A stretch of 8,862 nucleotides of DNA from Bradyrhizobiaceae bacterium (lineage in GTDB: Bacteria; Pseudomonadota; Alphaproteobacteria; Rhizobiales; Xanthobacteraceae): the NCBI GenBank assembly GCA_016793685.1, contig JAEULX010000029.1:1-8862 (forward strand), read 5' to 3'. Positions 1 through 5,181 of this stretch are shown in pieces. A program made the translations under genes and the position numbers. Positions within the stretch are counted from its first letter, which is position 1. Each line of letters opens with the position of its first letter. The notes under the pieces were generated by a model. That model was not told the origin of the DNA, did no database searches, and was given only the letters and a program-made list of their open reading frames with translations.

Positions 1-2153
1 GGCACGGTCAGCACCTTGTCCGGAACCGCAATGCCGACAAAGGCCACCACCGGCACCCAGACGAGGTTGAGTATCGCCAGCACGACGCCGACGCTCTCCG
101 CCCCCAGCCAATTGATCCAGCCGAAGACGAATTCCCGGCGCTGTTCGGGCGTCAGGCGGGTCACGCCGGGCAGAAAACGCCGCCAATGCTTGCGAATGAT
201 CTGGAAGCCGCCATAGGCCCAGCGATGGCGCTGCTTCTTGAACGCCTCGAAGGTGTCGGGCAGCAGGCCGTGACCGTAGCGGCGGTTGGTGTAATGCGTC
301 TGCCAGCCTTGTTCGAGAATCGCCAAGCCGAGGTCGGTGTCCTCGCAGATGGTGTCGCTCGACCAGCCGCCCGCGCTTTCGAGCGCGTCGCGCCGGATCA
401 GACACATCGTCCCGTGCGTCACGATGGCGTTCGCCTCGTTACGCTGCACCATGCCGATGTCGAAAAAGCCGGCGTATTCGCCGTTCATGGCCGTATGCAG
501 GGCGCTCTTGTCGCCGTCGCGATGATCCTGCGGCGCCTGCACCATGCCGACGCTGGGATCGGCGAATGCGGGGACGAGGTCGCGCAGCCAGTTGGGCGCC
601 ACGGTGTAGTCCGCATCGATGACGCCGATGATCTCGGCGTCCGGCGCGGTGCGGTCGAGCGCCAGCCGCAACGCCCCGGCCTTGAAGCCTTCGATCTTCT
701 CGGCGTTGATGAACTTGAAGCGCTCGCCGAGTTCGCGGCAGCGTTCTTCGATCGGCATCCAGAAGGCGGGGTCGGGCGTGTTGTTGATGACGACCAGGCA
801 TTCGAAGTTGGGGTAGTCGAGCCGGGCGAGCGCATTGAGCGTCGCCTTCAGCATTTCGGGCGGCTCCATGTAGGCCGGCACGTGGATCGACACTTTCGGC
901 GCGTAATCGTCGTCCGCGCCGGGCGCAGCCGACCCATTCAACAGACGCCGCGGCGCGCGTCCGAACAGCACATTGGCGATTTCGTCCACCCGCCACATGG
1001 CGATCATGATCAGCGGAATGAGGAGGAGCAGGCCGACGCCGAGCGCCACGCCGGCGCCGACGACGAAGTAATGCCCGTTCCAATAATCGAACACGACCGC
1101 CGCCCAGGCGCCGACGACGTGGGCGAAAACGGCCAGCGTCAACGCTTGCATCATCGTCGCCCCGGCAATCGCGAGGATAGGCAGCGACGCGAGAATGCCC
1201 ACGGCGACGGCGATCGCGCCGATCTTGCTGTGGTCGTTGTCGCCGATGATCCCGGTCCAGGAGAATTTCGGCTGCCGGTCGGCGTCGAACAGTCCCCAGT
1301 ACGCGCCGACGCTTCCTTCGAAGCTCTTCCACGGCTGGTCGAACGCTTCGATGACGTTGTAGTCCATGCCGAGCGCTTCGGCGCGTGCGACGAAATTGCG
1401 CAGCACCGTCGCCTGCTCGATACGGCCCGGCTCGGCCGCCTTGCGGTTATAGCCGGCGCTCGGCCAGCCGAACTCGGCGATCACGATGCGCTTGCCGGGA
1501 AAGGTCTCGCGCAGCCGGTTGTAGATCAGCACCGCCTGTTCGGCCGCCTGCGTCTCCGAGAAGCCTTCCCAGTAGGGGAGGACGTGGGCGGCGATGAAGT
1601 CGACCGCCGAGGCGAGCTCGGGATGCTCGATCCAGACATGCCAGATTTCGCCGGTGGTTACCGGAACAGCGCCGCCTACCTCGCGCTTTGCCTGATGGAT
1701 GAGCCGGATCAGATCGTCCGCCGATTGCTCGCCGCGGAAAATCGTTTCGTTGCCGACGACAAGGGCGTTGACGTTGCGGTTCTTGCGGGCGAGGTCCACG
1801 GCGGAGCGGAGCTCCCGCGCGTTGCGCTTCTCGTCCTTGTCCACCCACGCGCCGACGGCGACCTTGAGCCCGAACTCGGAAGCGATCGGAGGAACAAGCT
1901 CGACCCCGCCGGTCGACGAATAGGTGCGGATCGCCCGCGTGAGCGGAGCGAGCACCCGCAGGTCCGACCGGATCTTGTCGACGCTCACCCGCGTATTGGG
2001 GTCGTCGGGATGCGCGGAGCCTTCGAAAGGTGAATAGGATACGCTCGCTAGCGGACCCGAAATATTAGGAGCAGAGCTCTGGCTCTCCCAAATAGCCCAA
2101 GCTGCAACGTGCAGGCACGCCACAAGCGCGACTACGAAGGCGACGGAGCGCAT
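1..2153 (-). CDS. ndvB: NdvB-type beta-(1,3)-glucan synthase (GH17-GT2 fusion), C-terminus beyond the left edge
   Basis: Inner-membrane enzyme expected to polymerise beta-(1,3)-glucan from UDP-glucose and export it to the periplasm. 717 codons are visible. Order: membrane anchor (about residues 4-21); GH17 domain (about 36-300) with acid/base E136 in VVGNE and nucleophile E227 in AEFGWPS, plus HVLPYWE and FDQPWK; three membrane segments (about 310-388); GT2 domain (about 418-650) with DADY at 513-516, CEDTD at 603-607 and QRHRW at 641-645; then more membrane helices from about 675. The odd number of central helices puts GH17 in the periplasm and GT2 in the cytoplasm. The ATG at 2153 is the only usual start after an in-frame TAA ending 24 bases upstream; no good Shine-Dalgarno is seen. 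The family is usually a few hundred residues longer, so the last helices are missing. The GH17 domain probably acts as a transglycosylase or cyclase rather than a plain hydrolase (inference). The name rests on domain fusion and synteny with B. japonicum ndvB. Confidence 0.9.
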   Translation of the reverse strand, partial: MRSVAFVVALVACLHVAAWAIWESQSSAPNISGPLASVSYSPFEGSAHPDDPNTRVSVDKIRSDLRVLAPLTRAIRTYSSTGGVELVPPIASEFGLKVAVGAWVDKDEKRNARELRSAVDLARKNRNVNALVVGNETIFRGEQSADDLIRLIHQAKREVGGAVPVTTGEIWHVWIEHPELASAVDFIAAHVLPYWEGFSETQAAEQAVLIYNRLRETFPGKRIVIAEFGWPSAGYNRKAAEPGRIEQATVLRNFVARAEALGMDYNVIEAFDQPWKSFEGSVGAYWGLFDADRQPKFSWTGIIGDNDHSKIGAIAVAVGILASLPILAIAGATMMQALTLAVFAHVVGAWAAVVFDYWNGHYFVVGAGVALGVGLLLLIPLIMIAMWRVDEIANVLFGRAPRRLLNGSAAPGADDDYAPKVSIHVPAYMEPPEMLKATLNALARLDYPNFECLVVINNTPDPAFWMPIEERCRELGERFKFINAEKIEGFKAGALRLALDRTAPDAEIIGVIDADYTVAPNWLRDLVPAFADPSVGMVQAPQDHRDGDKSALHTAMNGEYAGFFDIGMVQRNEANAIVTHGTMCLIRRDALESAGGWSSDTICEDTDLGLAILEQGWQTHYTNRRYGHGLLPDTFEAFKKQRHRWAYGGFQIIRKHWRRFLPGVTRLTPEQRREFVFGWINWLGAESVGVVLAILNLVWVPVVAFVGIAVPDKVLTV

Positions 2154-2172
2154 ATATTTACCAAACGGGGCG

Positions 2173-2208
2173 GGGGATTATGATCTCGAGCCTGTCCCCT
2201 AGGCTCGA
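2173..2208 (-). promoter_or_regulatory. ndvB leader inverted repeat with possible H-type pseudoknot
   Basis: In the ndvB mRNA sense the 8-base arm TCGAGCCT (2208-2201) is followed by the loop AGGGGAC (2200-2194) and its exact complement AGGCTCGA (2193-2186). The loop bases GGGGA can pair with TCCCC at 2177-2173, eight A/T-rich bases beyond the stem. The spacing (1-base first loop, 5-base-pair second stem, 1-base second loop, 8-base third loop) fits an H-type pseudoknot. It ends about 20 bases before the ATG. The inverted repeat is read directly. Its role as RNA structure, as a DNA operator, or neither is inference. Confidence 0.4.
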
Positions 2209-2230
2209 CGATGTACCTTGCGCCGCAAGA

Positions 2231-2259
2231 CGTATAGGTGCGGCCGGCAGTATCTTCAA
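2231..2259 (-). promoter_or_regulatory. Candidate sigma-70 promoter for ndvB
   Basis: On the minus strand a -35-like TTGAAG (2259-2254) and a -10-like TATACG (2236-2231) are separated by 17 bases. Each matches four of six consensus positions. Transcription would begin near 2224, giving a leader of about 70 bases that starts just ahead of the inverted repeat at 2186-2208. The site lies in the 180-base gap after the upstream same-strand gene, which shows no clear terminator, so ndvB could also be co-transcribed from further upstream. Promoter calls in GC-rich alphaproteobacteria are weak without mapping data. Confidence 0.35.
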
Positions 2260-2333
2260 GTACATCTCCCACATGGCAGTTTAAAGGCAGTCTGTCGCAG
2301 GCGAAACAACGCAAGAACGACAGGTTAACCGCG

Positions 2334-2825
2334 TTATTTCGAATTCGTTCCGGGTGCAGGCTGCGCGGCCGGGGCGGCCGCCGGCTGGGTGGAAACGGAA
2401 GCCATTTCCGGATCGAGCCAGCACGAGTGCACCCGCGAATTGAGCGTCTCGGTCGCCTTCGGGTCGATGTTCCCCTGGCGCACCACGCACCGGAAGGTCG
2501 ACTGCACATGCCCGCCGGGGCATCCGAACCGATCGTAGAGGTCGAGGTGGCGGAAGGCCGTATCGAGGTCGTCCCGCCACAGCAGGCCGACCACCCGCTC
2601 GCCGAGCCACACGCATTCGGGGAACGCCGCCGGACCCTTCAGCGCCTGACCGGCTTCGGCCGCCCGGTCGACGCGCGCCTTCTTTTCCTGCTTGGCCGCA
2701 TCGGCCTGGTTCTTGGATGCGTCCGGAGCTTGGTCCCCACTCTGCGCGGGCGCGCGGCCAGGGGAAAAAGCCAAGACAAGCGCGACGCATGCAAACGAAA
2801 TGGCTCGCAAACCAGGGGAGGACAT
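2334..2825 (-). CDS. Small exported cysteine-containing protein, NdvD-like by position (beta-glucan biosynthesis accessory)
   Basis: A 163-residue protein with a Sec-type signal peptide: a short start with R7, a hydrophobic stretch (about 8-20) and a likely signal peptidase I site after APA at 25-27. The mature part has a charged Lys/Ala-rich segment (about 38-62), a central folded region (about 68-140) with four cysteines (71, 102, 113, 135) that could form two disulfides in the periplasm, and an Ala/Pro-rich tail (about 145-160). No catalytic motif is recognised. It lies between ndvB and ndvC, on the ndvB strand and 180 bases upstream. In B. japonicum a gene in this place, ndvD, is needed for glucan synthesis in vivo but not for synthesis by isolated membranes, which points to an accessory role. 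That product is, as I recall, about 26 kDa with one membrane segment, larger than this one, so equivalence rests on position and is not certain. The ATG at 2825 has only a weak AGAG upstream. Confidence 0.8.
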   Translation of the reverse strand: MSSPGLRAISFACVALVLAFSPGRAPAQSGDQAPDASKNQADAAKQEKKARVDRAAEAGQALKGPAAFPECVWLGERVVGLLWRDDLDTAFRHLDLYDRFGCPGGHVQSTFRCVVRQGNIDPKATETLNSRVHSCWLDPEMASVSTQPAAAPAAQPAPGTNSK

Positions 2826-2902
2826 GTCTCTGCTGCAGGTTGATGCCGATGATCACCGGGGTAGGTTAGGATGCCACCATTGGATTTGGCCGGCATGATG
2901 GC

Positions 2903-2919
2903 GTTGCCGCAACGGCAAC
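2903..2919. repeat. 17-base inverted repeat in the divergent ndvD-like/ndvC intergenic region
   Basis: GTTGCCG (2903-2909), spacer CAA, then CGGCAAC (2913-2919): a perfect 7-base dyad with a 3-base spacer. It sits 77 bases upstream of the minus-strand gene start and about 120 bases upstream of ndvC. The short spacer and the divergent position suit a binding site for a dimeric regulator controlling both transcripts. The repeat is seen directly; the regulatory role is inference. Confidence 0.4.
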
Positions 2920-2963
2920 TCCGTGCGTAATGGCCGAACTTGTCTTCTCTGTCCAGGGTCGCG

Positions 2964-2997
2964 CGCCGTGAGCCTGGAAAAAGCCGCCTTCACGGCG
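2964..2997 (+). promoter_or_regulatory. Inverted repeat in the ndvC leader
   Basis: CGCCGTGA (2964-2971) and its exact complement TCACGGCG (2990-2997) are separated by 18 bases and end 42 bases before the ndvC ATG. A second, overlapping dyad pairs TCCAGG (2952-2957) with CCTGGA (2973-2978); the two cannot form at the same time, so alternative folds of the leader are possible. No U-tract follows, so this is not a classical terminator. Function is unknown. Confidence 0.3.
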
Positions 2998-3039
2998 TCG
3001 CATCGGTAGTCGTCGTTGGCAGACATCAACAGTGGGTCG

Positions 3040-4644
3040 ATGCGCCTTCCCCTCGCGGTTCTCGCTTTCGCTCTCATCGTAGTCGCAACGGCGTGGTGGT
3101 GGATCGGCGCGCCGGTCCGCCTGCCGGCGTCATATGCGGCGGGCGGCAAGTATGAATGCCTGTCTTATGCCCCGTTCCGCGGCGCGCAGAGCCCGCTTGG
3201 GCCCGGCACCCGCGTGGAACGGGCGCAGATCGAACAGGACTTGGCCCGGCTCGCCGCCGTGACGAAGTGCGTGCGCACCTACTCGATCACGCACGGGCTC
3301 GACCAAATTCCGGCGGTGGCCGAGCAGTTTGGCTTGAAGGTCATTCAAGGGCTCTGGCTGTCGAACGACCGCGCCAAGAACAAGGCCGAGATGGACGGGG
3401 TGATCGCGCTCGCCAAACGCTATCCCAACGTGATTTCCGCCATCGTTGTCGGTAACGAGGTGCTTTTGCGCGGCGAGTTGTCGGCCGCCGACCTCGCGCA
3501 GGTCATGCGGGCGGTGAAGGCCGCCGTGCCCAAGCCGGTGACTTATGCCGACGTATGGGAATTCTGGCTGCGCAACCGCGCGCTCGCTGCGGATGCCGAC
3601 TTCATCACCATTCATATTCTTCCCTATTGGGAGGACGATCCGATTCCGGCGCATGCGGCCGGCGCGCATGTCGAAGCGATCCGCCAGCAGGTGGCGGCCG
3701 CCTTTCCCGGGCGCGACATTTTGATCGGCGAGGTCGGATGGCCGAGCCATGGACGCATGCGGGAAGGCGCATTGCCTTCGCCGTCCAATCAGGCGCAGGT
3801 CGTCGACGACGTGCTTCGGCGCGCGGCGCAGCGGGGCTATCGCGTCAACCTGATCGAGGCGTTCGACCAGCCGTGGAAACGCGCGCTCGAAGGCACCGTC
3901 GGCGGCTTCTGGGGCCTGTTTTCCGGCGCCGGCCGCGCGCCCAAATTCGTTCTCGGAGAGCCCGTCTCGGACCATCCCTATTGGGCGTGGCAGGCGCTCG
4001 GCGGCTGCCTGCTCGTCTGTCTCGTTTTTGCGGCGGCGTGGTTCGCCTCCGGCGGCGCAGCGAACAAGATACCGGGTGTCGTGTGGATCGCCGTCGGGGT
4101 CGATGCGATCGCCGGCGGCGTCCTGGCGGGGTGGGCGATCGAAAAAAGCATGATCGAAAGCCTCGGGAGCGGCGGCGCGATTCGCGGGGCAACGCTATGC
4201 CTGCTTGCGGTCGCAGCCCCGCTCGCAGGGGCTGCGCTGCTTGCGCGGGGCGACCGGCTGCCCGGCTTTGCCCGGCTCCTCGGCGCGCGCGAGGAGCGTC
4301 CGACGGATCCGCTGCTCGGCGTCGCCGGCGCGCTGTTGATCCTCCTGACCCTCGTCGCGATCGAAACCGCGCTCGGCCTCGTGTTCGATCCGCGCTACCG
4401 GGATTTCCCGTTCGCAGCCCTCACCGCCGCAAGCGTCCCATTTCTGCTGCATCGCTGGCTCGGGCCGAAGGGTGAGGGCGCGCGCGGAATGGCGGAGACG
4501 GTCGGCGCCTGGGTGCTTGTGCTCGGCGCGGCCTTCATCGTGCTGAACGAAGGCCTCGCCAACTGGCAGGCGCTATGGCTCGCCGCAAGCCTGCTGGCGC
4601 TCGCGCTCACTCTTGCTCGCGGGCGGGACGCGCAAAGCTCATGA
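3040..4644 (+). CDS. ndvC: NdvC-type membrane-anchored GH17 protein, beta-(1,6)-glucan synthase/transglycosylase
   Basis: Expected to form or rearrange beta-(1,6) linkages on the periplasmic beta-(1,3)-glucan made by NdvB. The 534-residue protein has an N-terminal membrane anchor (about 4-22), a periplasmic GH17 domain (about 38-306) with acid/base E140 in VVGNE and nucleophile E231 in GEVGWPS, plus HILPYWE (192-198) and FDQPWK (275-280), then about seven hydrophobic helices (about 317-337, 346-366, 383-403, 426-447, 455-471, 488-503, 509-526). It has no GT2 domain, so it probably acts by transglycosylation or assists NdvB (inference). The ATG at 3040 is chosen because the anchor begins right after it, with a GTGGG upstream; a TTG at 3016 would add eight residues. 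The last 38 bases overlap the convergent gene at 4607. It is divergent from the NdvD-like gene. The name follows B. japonicum ndvC, and family and context agree. Confidence 0.87.
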   Translation: MRLPLAVLAFALIVVATAWWWIGAPVRLPASYAAGGKYECLSYAPFRGAQSPLGPGTRVERAQIEQDLARLAAVTKCVRTYSITHGLDQIPAVAEQFGLKVIQGLWLSNDRAKNKAEMDGVIALAKRYPNVISAIVVGNEVLLRGELSAADLAQVMRAVKAAVPKPVTYADVWEFWLRNRALAADADFITIHILPYWEDDPIPAHAAGAHVEAIRQQVAAAFPGRDILIGEVGWPSHGRMREGALPSPSNQAQVVDDVLRRAAQRGYRVNLIEAFDQPWKRALEGTVGGFWGLFSGAGRAPKFVLGEPVSDHPYWAWQALGGCLLVCLVFAAAWFASGGAANKIPGVVWIAVGVDAIAGGVLAGWAIEKSMIESLGSGGAIRGATLCLLAVAAPLAGAALLARGDRLPGFARLLGAREERPTDPLLGVAGALLILLTLVAIETALGLVFDPRYRDFPFAALTAASVPFLLHRWLGPKGEGARGMAETVGAWVLVLGAAFIVLNEGLANWQALWLAASLLALALTLARGRDAQSS

Positions 4645-4984
4645 CCATCAGTCCGGCCGCAAGCCCGGCCAGCGAGGTGTTGTAAAGCACGAGCCCAAAC
4701 GCCGTGGCGACGATCGCGATCGCGAACAGGGGCAGGGCCGGACGAATGAGATTGAGGAGCGCCGCGCCGAGGGCGACGAAGCCGAAGACCTGCGCCCGGA
4801 ACAGCCGCGACGCCACGAAACGGGCATGGCAGACGGCGCTGTCGCGACCCGCGTCGCAGGCAAGGCCGACCGTCGAATTCTCGACGACCAGGTAGCGCAG
4901 GTAAAACGCGCCAAGGAGCGCAGCAAAGCCGATCGTCAGCAGCCAGTTGGTGGTGCGGGCGGAGGGGAGGAACCGCGGGCGCAT
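4607..4984 (-). CDS. Small integral membrane protein of unknown function
   Basis: A 125-residue protein I do not recognise. It has about four hydrophobic segments (roughly 13-34, 65-80, 84-101, 104-117). Between the first two lies a polar loop with two cysteines (C43, C52) that could form a disulfide if it faces the periplasm. The N-terminus is basic (RPR, R10) and the C-terminus is charged (RPAREQE), which suggests both ends are cytoplasmic. The start is taken as the ATG at 4984; an in-frame GTG at 4990 would add two residues and is better placed for the AGGCGAG upstream. The gene converges on ndvC with a 38-base tail overlap and is divergent from glmU. The coherent helix pattern and its position filling the gap between two real genes argue that it is real. 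Context links it loosely to envelope functions, but no specific role can be given. Confidence 0.72.
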   Translation of the reverse strand: MRPRFLPSARTTNWLLTIGFAALLGAFYLRYLVVENSTVGLACDAGRDSAVCHARFVASRLFRAQVFGFVALGAALLNLIRPALPLFAIAIVATAFGLVLYNTSLAGLAAGLMVMSFARPAREQE

Positions 4985-5112
4985 GATCACGCGGCTCGCC
5001 TGCGTGCAGGATCGGCAAATCGCATACGTGAGACCCTATCGGAACAATGCCGCCATAGCCGGCCGGCCCCCTGCTTAACACGGGTCCTCGGCGCATGAAC
5101 GCGTTTTCTGCG

Positions 5113-5140
5113 CTGACCGGTTCCCACAACGGCGCAAAAT
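5113..5140 (+). promoter_or_regulatory. Candidate promoter for glmU
   Basis: CTGACC (5113-5118) and CAAAAT (5135-5140), with a 16-base spacer, each match four of six sigma-70 consensus positions. Transcription would start near 5147, about 35 bases before the preferred glmU GTG at 5182. If real, this excludes the upstream ATG at 5095 as the glmU start. The call is weak and rests on consensus and position alone. Confidence 0.25.
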
Positions 5141-5169
5141 GCTCTATGAGGACTGCTTTCCGGCATGCC

Positions 5170-5174
5170 GAGGA
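5170..5174 (+). promoter_or_regulatory. Ribosome binding site deciding the glmU start
   Basis: GAGGA ends seven bases before the GTG at 5182, a near-ideal Shine-Dalgarno and spacing. Neither alternative in-frame ATG (5095, 5146) has a comparable site. The perfect palindrome CGGCATGCCG (5161-5170) touches this site on its upstream side. Confidence 0.6.
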
Positions 5175-5181
5175 TTCGCGT

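Noticed and set aside
439..1332. 297-codon minus-strand frame overlapping ndvB
   Set aside because: It is a different frame of the same strand, extremely Arg-rich; the ndvB frame is continuous from 2153 to the window edge.
186..2033. 615-codon open frame on the plus strand, antisense to ndvB
   Set aside because: Composition is rich in Arg, His, Asp and Val with no recognisable domain, as expected for the reverse frame of a GC-rich gene. The minus-strand frame carries intact GH17 and GT2 motifs.
2323..2330. GGTTAACC palindrome just after the stop of the NdvD-like gene
   Set aside because: An isolated 8-base palindrome with no loop or T-run; not enough to call a terminator or an operator.
3130..3975. 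281-codon minus-strand open frame inside ndvC
   Set aside because: It is the reverse-complement shadow of the GH17 coding region, with skewed composition and no motifs.
5058..5067. GCCGGCCGGC palindrome upstream of glmU
   Set aside because: A low-complexity G/C palindrome of a kind common in GC-rich genomes, with no link to a promoter or start.
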